Positions 28,121-38,560 of a DNA stretch of 64,000 bases are shown one piece after another. The number at the start of each line of letters is the position of its first letter. Position 1 is the stretch's first letter. The position numbers and the translations under genes were made by a program. Origin of the DNA: Malikia sp. (GTDB taxonomy: Bacteria; Pseudomonadota; Gammaproteobacteria; Burkholderiales; Burkholderiaceae_C); assembly GCF_028687635.1 (NCBI RefSeq), contig NZ_JAQTZS010000002.1, positions 210,682 to 274,681 on the forward strand. Reading direction: 5' to 3'. The notes under the pieces were generated by a model that was given only the letters and a program-made list of their open reading frames with translations, did no database searches and was not told the DNA's origin.

Positions 28121-28606
28121 TCAGTCGGCGCGCCGGGTTTCGAGATAGGTCTTGACCGACCAGATCGCTTCCTGCGACAGCGTGCTCTCGAACGGCGGCA
28201 TGTAGACGCGCCCGTCGCGCGTGCGTCCCTTGCGCACGGTGCCGACGAAGTATTCGCTGATCTCGGCGTGGCAGATGTTCTTCTGGGAAGCATCGGCCAG
28301 GCCGGAGCAGTCGCTGTCGAGCTTGCGCAGGTCGGGCGCGATGCCGCCCGAGATCGCCTCCAGGCCGTGGCAGCGGGCGCAGTTCTGGTTGTAGGCCGAG
28401 CCGCCGATGCGCAGTGCCTCCTGGTGCGCCGGGCCCTGTCGGTAGGGGTTGTCGTCGAGCCACTTGGCGCCCAGCTGGGGCAGCGTGCTGGTGTCGACCG
28501 CCTGTGGCACGACATCGCCGTGGGCGAGCACGGCGCCCACGGCTGTGGCCAGCACGGCGGCCAGGGCGGCTTGCTTGAGACGATGGAAGCGGGTCGGAAG
28601 GATCAT
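28121..28606 (-). CDS. pedF: cytochrome c-550 PedF
   Basis: A 161-residue periplasmic c-type cytochrome. A signal peptide (1-29, ending VLAHG) is followed by DVVPQAVDTSTLPQLG, the heme site NCARCH, and the family segments GLEAISGGIAPDLR and RVYMPPFESTLSQEAIW, the latter supplying the distal Met. PedF accepts electrons from PQQ-dependent alcohol dehydrogenases in pseudomonads. Start at 28606 with an AGGAGA site; a longer open frame upstream would cross the promoter. It is first gene of the leftward unit with the MxaJ/XoxJ-like gene. Confidence 0.92.
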   Translation of the reverse strand: MILPTRFHRLKQAALAAVLATAVGAVLAHGDVVPQAVDTSTLPQLGAKWLDDNPYRQGPAHQEALRIGGSAYNQNCARCHGLEAISGGIAPDLRKLDSDCSGLADASQKNICHAEISEYFVGTVRKGRTRDGRVYMPPFESTLSQEAIWSVKTYLETRRAD

Positions 28607-28642
28607 GGGTCTGTCTCCTGTTGTTCTGGATGGCCATCCAGC

Positions 28643-28657
28643 GCAATATGCGTGCCA
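28643..28657 (-). promoter_or_regulatory. sigma-54 promoter of pedF
   Basis: On the minus strand this reads TGGCACG-CATA-TTGC: a perfect -24 element and -12 core with GG and GC 12 bp apart. It lies 37 bp upstream of the pedF start. Confidence 0.85.
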
Positions 28658-28696
28658 GCCAGCTGGCGGCCCGCCCGGGCAGAACGGGCCTGCGGG

Positions 28697-28714
28697 TGTT
28701 GCACAACGGAGCAG
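28697..28714 (+). promoter_or_regulatory. candidate activator-binding site (copy 1)
   Basis: TGTTGCACAACGGAGCAG. It agrees at 15 of 18 positions with 45697-45714 (TGTTGCAC-N3-GGAGCAG) and resembles 36694-36711. It sits about 40 bp beyond the -24 element, where sigma-54 activators bind. Confidence 0.5.
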
Positions 28715-28937
28715 GCCTGTGTTGCGCCGTGACACCCAAGGGCCTGGCAGCTAGGGAATCTCCCTAGTGTTCAGGCCTCCTTGCTGGTCCGATCCGGCGG
28801 CGATATGCAGGAAAATCCAGGCCGACAGCCTTGAACCCCCGGGTAGGCAAGATTCCCGCCCTGACCCGAAAGCATTACAGGCGAGCCAGGCTGGCGACAC
28901 CCCTTCGCTCCTGATGTTCGCCACAGGAGACCATGCG

Positions 28938-31114
<2,177 letters not shown>

Positions 31115-31142
<28 letters not shown>

Positions 31143-32176
31143 GGATCGGGGTCGAGCGCCGGGCAGGCGAGCGGATCGCCCTGGATCCACAGCGGTTCGA
31201 GCTCGCGCCAGGCGCGCTGGAGGTTGAAGCCGTGCCGCTCGGCATGGCCGGCCCATCCAGCCCATTCGGCCGACCCGGCATGCGCCGGCCATTCGATCCG
31301 GCTGGCCTCGGCGGCGGACTGGCCCGACTCCAGCGCCCGCCGCACCGCCTGGCCGAGGTCGCACAGGTAGCGGTAGGTCGCTTGCAGCCCCCGGCTTGAC
31401 CCGGGAGACTGGCCAGCCACCCGGGTCGGCTGCAGGCGATGCAGCTCGCGCAGCGCGGCGATCCAGCCCAGCCAGCTGCCCTGTGCCAGTTCGGGCAGCC
31501 GGTCCTGGTAGATCAGGCCGGGCGCGATCAGCAAGCGCTCGCGCTCGTTCCACCAGGCCAGATCGCTTTCGCTGTGCGCCGAGCGAAACTCCAGCGTCAG
31601 CCAGCTGCCCGCATCGCTGTCCCAGCGCTGGCCGTTGGCCAGGCTGGGCTCGGGCAGGACGATCGGTGTCGCGGCCAGTGCCGGGTCGGCCGCGGCGCGG
31701 GCGATCGATGCGCTGCAGGCTGCACAGCGCTCGGTCATGGCCGCTCGCGTCGTCGGCGTGGCCTCCAGGCGCGCTGTCATGCCCTGCCGTGGCAGGAAGG
31801 CGGCGTTGCCCAGCACGTTCTCGGCGTGCGCGTGGCTGTCGAGGACACGGTTGACGTCCAGGCCGAGCTCGCAGCGGGCCGACTCGATCACCGCCAGGCC
31901 GTGCGCCAGACCCGGGCCGGGGTCGATCAGCGTGGCGCTGCGGCCCCGTGCGATCAGCACCTGGCTGGCGACATGCCCGTGGTTGTCCGGGTTGATGTCC
32001 TCGGCGGCACCCGGCCAGACCCAGACGCCGGGAACGACGGCCTCCCAGTGACGCGAAGGGGTGGCGGGACAGCCCGTGCTGATGGCCTGTGCCCTCAGGT
32101 CGTGTGACAGGCCGAGCAACAAGGCGAGCGACAGGGCGAGCGACAGGGCCAGGCCGGCCAGCGCGTGGCCGATCAA
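31115..32176 (-). CDS. quinoprotein relay zinc metallohydrolase 2-like (SoxH-related)
   Basis: A 353-residue exported metallo-beta-lactamase-fold protein. The signal peptide is Leu/Ala-rich (LALSLALSLALLLGL). VVPGVWVWPGAAEDINPDNHGHVAS and ATLIDPGPG fit the SoxH-like proteins found with PQQ dehydrogenases. The metal motif reads SHAHAENVLGN instead of the usual HxHxDH. The start is TTG at 32176, supported by TAGGAGC seven bases upstream; no ATG fits. It is second gene after the alpha/beta hydrolase (9-bp gap). Proposed role in the literature-based family naming is a relay between quinoprotein and sulfur carrier; the reaction is unknown. Confidence 0.8.
32123..32146. repeat. two tandem 12-bp units in a signal-peptide coding region
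   Basis: GGCGAGCGACAG occurs twice in direct succession and encodes the repeated Leu-Ser-Leu-Ala core of the metallohydrolase signal peptide. Slippage here would change signal length by four residues. Confidence 0.7.
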
Positions 32177-32185
32177 GCGCCGCTC

Positions 32186-33253
32186 CTAGCCATGGCGGAC
32201 CGCCGCGCGCAGGGCTTGCAGGTTGCCCGGCTCGCTCCCCAGGTGCCCGGCGCGGGTCAGTGTCAGTCGTGATGGGCCGCCCTGCGTCGGCAGCGCGGAC
32301 ATCCGGCGCTGCGAGTCCAGGCTGTTGGCCGGCGGGCAGACGGCGTCGTGGCGTCCGTGAATCCAGTGGGTCGCGATGCCCTGGGCGGCGACGGTTTGCA
32401 GCGCCCGGTCCCAGTCGCCCGGGCGCAGGCCGCAGCGGTTCGCGAGGTGGTGGGCTTGGATGCGGTATTTCTGCCACAGCGCCTTCGTCTGTCGCGCCGG
32501 CATCGGGGCGGGATGCTCGCGCCCGCGCCGCAGCAGGGCGGGGCGCATCGATTGCCAGTGACGGCGCAGCCGCCGTCCCTCGTCGGTCGGCCCGGCGTGC
32601 AGCCAGGCCTGGCGCGCGCCGTGCAGCGAGGCGGCCTGCTCCATGGTCTGCCAGGCTTGCAGGATGCGTCGCACGCGCGGCGTGACTGTTCCATTGCGCA
32701 ACAGTTGTGACAGCTCGTGCAACACCTTGTCGGCCTGCGCCGGGCGCAGGCAGCGCGGTGACAAGCCGGCCGGTGCCCCGTTTCCGGCTGCAACGGGCGG
32801 GCCGCCCAGCGGCCAGAAGCGGCGCAACAGCCGTATCACCTCGCCTCGCGTGCCCCGGAAGCTGCCACGCAGGACCAGCGCCTCGACGCTTTCCGGGTGA
32901 CGCGCCGCGTACATCAGCGCGAGCGTCGCGCCCCAGGAGCCGCCCATGACCGACCAGGTCGCCAGCCCGAGCGCCTGGCGCAGGCGCTCCAGATCATCGA
33001 TCAGCGTGTCGAGGCGCTGGCCCCTGAGGCTGCCCCTGGGCCGGCTGTGCCCGCTGCCACGCTGGTCGGGGGCGACGACCTGCTGCATCGCCAGATCGAA
33101 GCCATGCCACAGGCCACTGGCGGCGCCACTGCCCGGGCCGCCATGCAGTACCAGCCAGGCGCGCGCGTCCGGCTGGCCCAGTCGGCGGTAGGCCAGGCTG
33201 TGACCTGATGGCAACGCCAGCCTCAGCAGACCCTCAGGGTAAACACTCATCAT
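32186..33253 (-). CDS. proline iminopeptidase-like alpha/beta hydrolase
   Basis: A 355-residue alpha/beta hydrolase of the S33 peptidase type. HGGPGSGAAS supplies the oxyanion loop, DQRGSGHSRP is the family hallmark, and the nucleophile is Ser in GGSWGATLA. The Asp lies in GRHDAVCPP and the His in RAGHLGSE. S33 enzymes remove N-terminal Pro or hydrolyse related esters and amides. The ATG at 33253 has a strong AAGGAGG site; a longer frame to 33325 lacks one. It is divergent from pqqA (131 bp) and could take part in handling the PqqA peptide, as no pqqF protease is present in the window (inference). Confidence 0.85.
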   Translation of the reverse strand: MMSVYPEGLLRLALPSGHSLAYRRLGQPDARAWLVLHGGPGSGAASGLWHGFDLAMQQVVAPDQRGSGHSRPRGSLRGQRLDTLIDDLERLRQALGLATWSVMGGSWGATLALMYAARHPESVEALVLRGSFRGTRGEVIRLLRRFWPLGGPPVAAGNGAPAGLSPRCLRPAQADKVLHELSQLLRNGTVTPRVRRILQAWQTMEQAASLHGARQAWLHAGPTDEGRRLRRHWQSMRPALLRRGREHPAPMPARQTKALWQKYRIQAHHLANRCGLRPGDWDRALQTVAAQGIATHWIHGRHDAVCPPANSLDSQRRMSALPTQGGPSRLTLTRAGHLGSEPGNLQALRAAVRHG

Positions 33254-33266
33254 GCGGAATTCCTCC

Positions 33267-33283
33267 TTGGCATCGTTTTTGCT
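33267..33283 (+). promoter_or_regulatory. sigma-54 promoter candidate of pqqA
   Basis: TTGGCATCGTTTTTGCT: GG (33269-33270) and GC (33281-33282) are 12 bp apart; the -24 box is TGGCATC rather than TGGCACG. It overlaps the complement of the hydrolase ribosome-binding site. It lies about 100 bp before pqqA. Confidence 0.65.
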
Positions 33284-33337
33284 GTGATTAAGTAGGCTGT
33301 CTCGTGGACGGTGCCGGAATGTCACAGGCGATCCGAT

Positions 33338-33352
33338 GCCAGATCCGTGCCA
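33338..33352 (-). promoter_or_regulatory. sigma-54 promoter candidate of the hydrolase-metallohydrolase unit
   Basis: On the minus strand it reads TGGCACG-GATC-TGGC: a perfect -24 element, and a -12 element with one change but correct GC spacing. It lies 85 bp upstream of the hydrolase start. Confidence 0.5.
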
Positions 33353-33384
33353 GCCTTTTCAAAACCTTTCAACGGAGACACACC

Positions 33385-33459
33385 ATGCAATGGACCACAC
33401 CGAGCTTCACCGACCTGCGCTTTGGCTTTGAGATCACGATGTACATCGCCAACCGCTGA
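33385..33459 (+). CDS. pqqA: PQQ precursor peptide PqqA
   Basis: A 24-codon gene: [20 protein letters not shown], then IANR. Glu16 and Tyr20 are in the invariant E-x3-Y spacing; these two side chains are cross-linked by PqqE and become the PQQ skeleton. Start supported by GGAG at 33374-33377. It is followed by a terminator-like hairpin and then pqqB. Confidence 0.97.
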   Translation: MQWTTPSFTDLRFGFEITMYIANR

Positions 33460-33483
33460 TCAGGGGGCCTGAGCCAAGAGAGC

Positions 33484-33522
33484 CGGGCGCCTGCGGCATC
33501 GCGCCGGATGCGCCCGTTTTTT
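33484..33522 (+). terminator. terminator/attenuator between pqqA and pqqB
   Basis: A 7-bp GC stem CGGGCGC (33484-33490) / GCGCCCG (33510-33516), with an inner CGGC/GCCG stem, followed directly by six T. It is positioned to stop part of the transcripts after pqqA, giving more pqqA than pqqBCDE mRNA. Confidence 0.8.
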
Positions 33523-33543
33523 CACACAGTCTTGCGAGGCACC

Positions 33544-34461
33544 ATGCGTCTACGCGTTCTAGGATCCTCCGCCGGCGGCGGCTTTCCGCAGTGGAACTGC
33601 AACTGTGGCAACTGCGACGGCCTGCGCCGTGGCAGCCTGGCCGCCAGGCCGCGCACCCAGTCATCGGTGGCGATCACGGCCAATGACCGCGACTGGCTGC
33701 TCGTCAACGCCTCGCCCGAGGTGCTGCAGCAGATCCGTGAAACGCCGGGCCTGCAGCCCGCGCGCCAGATCCGCGACAGCGGCATCGCCGCCGTGCTGCT
33801 GATTGACGCGCAGATCGACCACTGCACCGGCTTGCTGATGCTGCGCGAACGCAGCGCGCCGCTGCCGCTCTACGCGACGGCCGAGGTGCTGGGCGACATC
33901 GGCACCGGCTTCCCGCTCACCCGCCTGCTGGGGCATTACTGCGGTCTTGAAACCCGTCCGATCGCCCTCGATGGCCAGCCGCTGGCCATCCCCTTCCTCG
34001 AACCGCTGCAATTGCAGGCGCTGCCGATCGCGAGCCAGCCGCCGCCTTATTCGCCGTTTCGTGGCCAGGCCAGACCGGGCGACAACATCGCGCTGCTGCT
34101 GCACAACCCGCTCAGCGGCAAGCGGCTGTTCTATGCCCCCGGCCTGGGCCGCATCGACGACAACACGCGCGCGCTGATGACGCAGGCCGACGTGGTGCTG
34201 ATCGACGGCACCTTCTGGAGCGAGGACGAGATGATCCGGCTCGGCCTGTCGTCCAAGCCCGCCGCCGAGATGGGCCATCTGCCGCAGAGCGGCCCGGGCG
34301 GCATGATCGAGCTGCTCGACAGCCTGTCGGCGACGACGGTGAAGTGGCTGATCCACATCAACAACACCAACCCCATTCTGCGCGAGGACTCGCCCGAGCG
34401 CGCCGTGCTGGACCGGCACGGCATTCAAGTGGCCCACGACGGCCTGGAGATCGAGCTATGA
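33544..34461 (+). CDS. pqqB: PQQ biosynthesis protein PqqB
   Basis: A 305-residue metallo-beta-lactamase-fold protein that hydroxylates the tyrosine ring of the processed cross-linked dipeptide. It opens [19 protein letters not shown] with the Cys-rich NCGNC segment of PqqB (structural metal). [15 protein letters not shown] is the modified metal motif, and [12 protein letters not shown] and HINNTNPIL complete the active-site region. Its stop overlaps the pqqC start by 4 bp. Confidence 0.96.
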   Translation: MRLRVLGSSAGGGFPQWNCNCGNCDGLRRGSLAARPRTQSSVAITANDRDWLLVNASPEVLQQIRETPGLQPARQIRDSGIAAVLLIDAQIDHCTGLLMLRERSAPLPLYATAEVLGDIGTGFPLTRLLGHYCGLETRPIALDGQPLAIPFLEPLQLQALPIASQPPPYSPFRGQARPGDNIALLLHNPLSGKRLFYAPGLGRIDDNTRALMTQADVVLIDGTFWSEDEMIRLGLSSKPAAEMGHLPQSGPGGMIELLDSLSATTVKWLIHINNTNPILREDSPERAVLDRHGIQVAHDGLEIEL

Positions 34462-35183
34462 CCGCCAACTGCATCGGCACCGAGGCTGCCTGGGACCGCG
34501 CCGAGTTCGAGCGCCAACTGCGCGCCAAGGGCGCCGGCTACCACATCCACCATCCCTTCAACGTGAGGATGAACAGTGGCCAGTGCACGGCCGACGAGAT
34601 CCGCTGCTGGGTCGCCAACCGCTTCTACTACCAGGTCTGCATCCCGCGCAAGGACGCGGCCATCATGGCCAACATGCCTGACCGCGAGCACCGCCGCAAA
34701 TGGGTGGACCGCATCCTCGATCATGACGGCTGCGGCGACTACCAGGGCTCCCAAGCCGGCGGCATCGAGGCCTGGACCCGGCTGGGCGAAGCGGTCGGCA
34801 TCGACCGCGAAGCGCTGTGGTCGCTGCGGCATGTCGTGCCGGGCGTGCGTTTCGCCTGCGACGCCTACGTCAACTTCGCGACCCATGCGCCGTGGCAGGA
34901 AGCGGTCTGCTCCTCGCTGACCGAGATGTTCGCGCCGCAGATCCACCAGGACCGGCTGGCCAGCTGGCCGACCCATTATCCGTGGATCGAGGCCGACGGC
35001 CTGCAGTATTTCCGCAGCCGCATTCCGCTGGCCACCCGCGATGTCGAGCATGGCCTGTCGGTCACGCTGGAACATTTCGCGACCCGCCCGGCCCAGCAGC
35101 GCGCCCTCGACATCCTGCAGTTCAAGCTCGACGTGCTCTGGAGCATGCTCGACGCGATCGAGAAGGCCTGCCGCCATGACTGA
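34458..35183 (+). CDS. pqqC: pyrroloquinoline-quinone synthase PqqC
   Basis: A 241-residue all-helical oxidase that carries out the last ring closure and eight-electron oxidation to PQQ without a metal. Visible conserved segments are [47 protein letters not shown] and [15 protein letters not shown]. The length is typical. Start ATG 34458 lies in the pqqB stop overlap (ATGA); the pqqD start lies 8 bp inside its 3' end. Confidence 0.97.
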   Translation: MTANCIGTEAAWDRAEFERQLRAKGAGYHIHHPFNVRMNSGQCTADEIRCWVANRFYYQVCIPRKDAAIMANMPDREHRRKWVDRILDHDGCGDYQGSQAGGIEAWTRLGEAVGIDREALWSLRHVVPGVRFACDAYVNFATHAPWQEAVCSSLTEMFAPQIHQDRLASWPTHYPWIEADGLQYFRSRIPLATRDVEHGLSVTLEHFATRPAQQRALDILQFKLDVLWSMLDAIEKACRHD

Positions 35184-35430
35184 TTTCCCCAAGCTCTCGC
35201 GCCTGTTCCGGCTGCAATTCGAGACCGTGCAGGACGCCTGGGTCCTGCTGTATCCCGAGGGCATGGTGCAGCTCAACCAGAGCGCCGCCGAAATCCTGCG
35301 CCGTTGCGACGGTCACCGGCATCTGGACGACATCGTGATCGAGCTGCAGACCCTGTTCGGGCTGGATGGCCTCCGCGCCGAAATCGAGGCCCTGGTGCAG
35401 GAAGGACAGCGCCGTGGCTGGATCGATTGA
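35176..35430 (+). CDS. pqqD: PQQ biosynthesis chaperone PqqD
   Basis: An 84-residue RiPP-recognition protein that presents PqqA to PqqE. It shows the PqqD core [20 protein letters not shown] and the winged-helix tail. It overlaps pqqC by 8 bp, and its 3' end overlaps the proposed pqqE start by 17 bp. Confidence 0.95.
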   Translation: MTDFPKLSRLFRLQFETVQDAWVLLYPEGMVQLNQSAAEILRRCDGHRHLDDIVIELQTLFGLDGLRAEIEALVQEGQRRGWID

Positions 35431-36574
35431 TGCGTTGACGGCGCCGCCGCCGCCGGGACCGCCACTGTGGTTGCTGGCGGAGCTGACCTACCAATGCCCC
35501 CTGCATTGCGTCTTTTGCTACAACCCGACCGACTACACCCGTTTCCAGCCCGAGCTGACGACGCGCGAGTGGGTCGACGTGCTGACCCAGGCGCGCGCGC
35601 TCGGCGCCGCGCAGCTGGGGTTCTCGGGCGGCGAGCCGCTGCTGCGTGACGATCTGGAGGAGCTGGTGGCCGAGGCGCACCGGCTCGGCTACTACACCAA
35701 CCTGATCACCTCGGGCGTGGGCCTGAACGAGAAGCGGGCCCGGGCGCTCAAGGACGCGGGGCTGGACCATGTCCAGCTCTCGTTCCAGGATTCGACGCGC
35801 GAGCTCAACGATTTCCTGACCCACACCAGGACCTTCGACCTCAAGCAGCGGGTGGCGTCCCTGATCAAGGCGCATGACTGGCCGATGGTCATGAACTGCG
35901 TGCTGCACAAGCACAATCTGCCGCATGTCGACAAGATCATCGAGATGGCGCTGGCGCTGGGCGCCGAGTATCTCGAACTGGCCAATACCCAGTATTACGG
36001 TTGGGCGCTGGAGAATCGGGCCCAGCTGCTGCCCACCCGCGCCGAGCTGGAAGCCGCCGAAGCGGTCGTCAACCGTTACCGCCAGACGATAGGCAATCGC
36101 TGCCTGATCCTGTTCGTGGTGCCCGACTATTTCGAGGAGCGTCCCAAGGCCTGCATGAATGGCTGGGGCAAGGTGTTTCTCTCGATTGCGCCCGACGGCA
36201 CCGCCATGCCCTGTCACAACGCCGGCAACCTGCCCGGACTGCAATTGCCCAATGTGCGAACGCAGCCGCTGGCCGAGATCTGGCGCGACAGCGGGGCGTT
36301 CAATGCCTTCCGTGGCCATGACTGGATGAAGGAGCCCTGTCGCAGTTGCGACGAGAAGGCCAAGGATTTCGGCGGCTGCCGCTGCCAGGCCTATCTGATG
36401 AGCGGCGACGCCGCCGCGGCCGATCCGGTCTGTGCCAAGTCACCAGACCACGAACAGGTGGTGCGCATCGTGCGCCAGGCCGAGGCCGGTGAGCTGCCGC
36501 TGCAGCCGCTGGTCTTTCGCAACGATCAGCAATCCCGCCGGCTGCGCGCCTCGCCGAGCGGTCCTGCTGCCTGA
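35414..36574 (+). CDS. pqqE: radical SAM PqqA peptide cyclase PqqE
   Basis: A 386-residue radical SAM/SPASM enzyme that forms the Glu-Tyr carbon bond in PqqA. The SAM cluster Cys are C28, C32 and C35 (CPLHCVFC); FSGGEPLLR follows. SPASM cysteines are seen in KACMNGWG, MPCHNAGN and CRSCDEKAKDFGGCRCQ. A GTG start at 35414 with GAAGGACAG just upstream is preferred; in-frame ATG 35366 lies deep in pqqD. It is the last gene of the operon. Confidence 0.95.
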   Translation: MAGSIDALTAPPPPGPPLWLLAELTYQCPLHCVFCYNPTDYTRFQPELTTREWVDVLTQARALGAAQLGFSGGEPLLRDDLEELVAEAHRLGYYTNLITSGVGLNEKRARALKDAGLDHVQLSFQDSTRELNDFLTHTRTFDLKQRVASLIKAHDWPMVMNCVLHKHNLPHVDKIIEMALALGAEYLELANTQYYGWALENRAQLLPTRAELEAAEAVVNRYRQTIGNRCLILFVVPDYFEERPKACMNGWGKVFLSIAPDGTAMPCHNAGNLPGLQLPNVRTQPLAEIWRDSGAFNAFRGHDWMKEPCRSCDEKAKDFGGCRCQAYLMSGDAAAADPVCAKSPDHEQVVRIVRQAEAGELPLQPLVFRNDQQSRRLRASPSGPAA

Positions 36575-36693
36575 TTCCAGTCCGTATTTCAATTGCTCCT
36601 TGCAGCCGGGAATCGGGATGACCTGATTTCCGGCTTTTTGCTTGCCTGGGCATCCATTACGAATTCATTGAATTGATTATGCAACTGATGATT

Positions 36694-36711
36694 TGTCCCG
36701 GTTTGGAGCGG
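36694..36711 (+). promoter_or_regulatory. candidate activator-binding site (copy 3)
   Basis: TGTCCCGGTTTGGAGCGG. It shares TGT-N2-C and TTTGGAGC-N-G with 45697-45714. It lies about 110 bp upstream of the porin -24 element. Confidence 0.4.
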
Positions 36712-36804
36712 GCATTGTGTAAATAATGAACGGCAGCCTGTCATTTTCTGGTGAATTTAGCCAGGTAAATACCCCGAAATGCTGTCTCTGGTAATTGAAA
36801 TGGA

Positions 36805-36821
36805 TTGGCACGGAGTTTGCT
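36805..36821 (+). promoter_or_regulatory. sigma-54 promoter of the porin gene
   Basis: TTGGCACG-GAGT-TTGCT, an essentially perfect -24/-12 promoter, with GG at 36807 and GC at 36819. It lies 57 bp before the porin start. Confidence 0.9.
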
Positions 36822-36877
36822 GATTCTGCTTGACCGCGCAAGTCGGTCCATCACTATTCAATTGCCTGGAGACAACC

Positions 36878-37996
36878 ATGAAGATGAAATTCACTGCCGC
36901 CGCATTGGCCATCGCCGCTTTCCCCGCCGCCCACGCCGTGGAGCTGACCGCCGGGGACTGGACGGTCACGGTGGGTGGCAACATCAATGCCTTCTACACC
37001 CATGCCAGCTGCGATCAGCCCGCGGGCACGGTGACGGGCACCGCGCTGGGGGACGCCGCCCTGGCTTGCGGCGGCAAGGATGCCAGCACCGTGATCGGCA
37101 ATGGCCTGCTGCCGTCCATGCTCACCGTCGGCGCCAAGACCCGCCAGGACGGCTACGACATCGGCACCACGATCGGCATGGGCGTGGCCACCGCCACCAA
37201 CAGCGCCATCGGCCAGAACAGCGTGGTCGATGTGCGCCATGCCTTCGTGACCTTCGGCAACGCCGAGATGGGCACCGTCAAGCTGGGCCGCGACTATGGC
37301 CTGTTCGGCCTGACCCCGGTGCTCAGCGACATGACCCTGCTGGGCGTGGGCGCGGCCACCAAGGCGACGCAGAACGGCCGGGTCTCCCTGGGCCATCTGG
37401 GCGCCGGCATGGTCTACCCGGGCACCTATGGCCAGGTGGCTTACTCCACCCCGAGCCTGTCGGGCGTGACGGTGGATGTGGGCGTGATGAGCCCGGTCGA
37501 CGGCAACAGCAGCGCCGCCGACACGCCCCAGCTGCAGGCGCGCGCGACCTACGCCGGCCAGGGCTACAAGGCCTGGGCGAGCCTGAAGTCGCAGCAGTTC
37601 GACGCCCCTGACCGCTACACCATGAACGCCACCGAGATCGGTGCCTCGGTGACTTCCGGCCCCTTCGGCGCGGTCGCCACCTTCCAGTCCGGCAAGGGCC
37701 TGGGCATCCTGGCCGACGGGGACCAGGGCAACCACAAGACCAGCAACACCTTCCTGCAAGGCACTTACCAGGCCAGCGAGCGCGTCAAGCTCGGCCTGGG
37801 CTGGGGCAAGAGCAAGAACGACGACGGCACGGGCACTGCCTTGCAGTCCAACCAGAACGTGACCGGCGGCTTGTACTACCAGCTGACCAAGAACCTGACG
37901 CTGGTCGGCGAACTGGGTGAAACCACCTCCAAGGCCTTCAACGGCCACTCGGCCAAGCAGAACAACCTGTCCCTCGGCGGCATCTTCTTCTTCTGA
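36878..37996 (+). CDS. outer-membrane porin
   Basis: A 372-residue general porin of the betaproteobacterial type. A signal peptide (1-20, ending AAHA) is followed by VELTAGDWTVTVGGNINAFY, alternating strand patterns throughout, VKLGRDYGLFG, and a C-terminus ending in Phe (LSLGGIFFF), as outer-membrane beta-barrels require. Two Cys in the first loop (residues about 45 and 65) could form a disulfide. ATG 36878 has a CTGGAGAC site. Its sigma-54 promoter and position between pqqE and the dehydrogenase suggest it admits the alcohol substrate or a cofactor metal (inference). Confidence 0.9.
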   Translation: MKMKFTAAALAIAAFPAAHAVELTAGDWTVTVGGNINAFYTHASCDQPAGTVTGTALGDAALACGGKDASTVIGNGLLPSMLTVGAKTRQDGYDIGTTIGMGVATATNSAIGQNSVVDVRHAFVTFGNAEMGTVKLGRDYGLFGLTPVLSDMTLLGVGAATKATQNGRVSLGHLGAGMVYPGTYGQVAYSTPSLSGVTVDVGVMSPVDGNSSAADTPQLQARATYAGQGYKAWASLKSQQFDAPDRYTMNATEIGASVTSGPFGAVATFQSGKGLGILADGDQGNHKTSNTFLQGTYQASERVKLGLGWGKSKNDDGTGTALQSNQNVTGGLYYQLTKNLTLVGELGETTSKAFNGHSAKQNNLSLGGIFFF

Positions 37997-38003
37997 TCGA
38001 CGC

Positions 38004-38040
38004 GCTCAAGCCGGGTCGCTGGTCGTGGCCCGGCTTGAGC
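38004..38040. terminator. 12-bp perfect inverted repeat after the porin gene
   Basis: GCTCAAGCCGGG / CCCGGCTTGAGC around a 13-nt loop, starting 7 bp after the porin stop and facing the convergent cytochrome gene. There is no T tract, but the stem is long and GC-rich. Confidence 0.65.
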
Positions 38041-38104
38041 AGACCGGCGGCCCGGTCATGGCGTATGCATGGCAGGCCCGACAGCACGGGCTGTTCAGTG
38101 CTTT

Positions 38105-38449
38105 TCAGGGCTTTTGCGCCAGCACCCAGGTCGCGAGCTCCTTGAGTTCGGCCTGTGACAGGCTGGGATGGGCGGGCATCGGTATGCGGCCCCATTTTCC
38201 GCGCGAGCCGTTCTGGATGCTCTGCATCAGCGACGCGGCCGCGTCCTTGTCGCCGGCGTATTTGGCCGCGACGGTCTGGAATGCCGGGCCGACGATTTTC
38301 TCGTTGACCGAATGGCAGGATGCGCACCCGTTGGCCTGCATCAATGGCGTGAAGGTGGACTGGTCCGGTGCCGCTGCGGCCATCCCGGCGCTCAGCGCCA
38401 TGCCGACGCCCAGCGCCCAGGCCCGTTGCGTCATGCCCCATTTTTTCAT
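38105..38449 (-). CDS. class I cytochrome c (c-551/c-552 type)
   Basis: A 114-residue periplasmic cytochrome with a signal peptide (1-26, ending MAAAA). It has heme site CASCH, GPAFQTVAAKYAGD and IPMPAHPSLSQAELKELATWV, the Met being the sixth ligand. It lies 111 bp downstream of the alcohol dehydrogenase gene on the same strand with its own AAGGAGA site, so it is probably the dehydrogenase's direct electron acceptor or a partner of PedF (inference). Confidence 0.9.
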   Translation of the reverse strand: MKKWGMTQRAWALGVGMALSAGMAAAAPDQSTFTPLMQANGCASCHSVNEKIVGPAFQTVAAKYAGDKDAAASLMQSIQNGSRGKWGRIPMPAHPSLSQAELKELATWVLAQKP

Positions 38450-38465
38450 GTCTTCTCCTTGTCGC

Positions 38466-38488
38466 GCCGGCCGCGCTCGCGGTCCGGC
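38466..38488. other. GC-rich hairpin between dehydrogenase and cytochrome genes
   Basis: GCCGGCCGCG / CGCGGTCCGGC pair with one mismatch. It may protect or process the mRNA and set the dehydrogenase:cytochrome ratio. There is no T tract. Confidence 0.35.
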
Positions 38489-38560
38489 GCTTACCCACTT
38501 AAATCGCGGCGGCGGCGCCAGTCAGCGCAAGGCGCGGGATCAGGCGCCGCACCGCCCGGC

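Larger units (their letters stand above)
28607..28937. other. 331-bp divergent control region
   Basis: The interval between pedF (leftward) and the sigma-54 activator gene (rightward). It holds the -24/-12 promoter of pedF, one copy of an 18-bp motif shared with two other leaders, and an inverted repeat GTGT-N9-ACAC around 28719-28735. No clear promoter for the activator gene is visible. Confidence 0.7.
36575..36877. other. 303-bp AT-richer control region before the porin gene
   Basis: After pqqE the base composition drops sharply toward A+T. The region contains an 18-bp motif copy (36694-36711) and a perfect sigma-54 promoter (36805-36821). A G/C hairpin-like stretch (GCAGCCGGGAATCGG ... 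CCGGCTTTTTGC) around 36603-36642 with a T run may terminate the pqq operon. Confidence 0.65.

Noticed and set aside
27135-28739. Extension of the pntA1 frame through the MxaJ/XoxJ-like and pedF genes
   Set aside because: It overlaps two well-supported genes in another frame on the same strand; PntA starts at 27134 with a good ribosome site.
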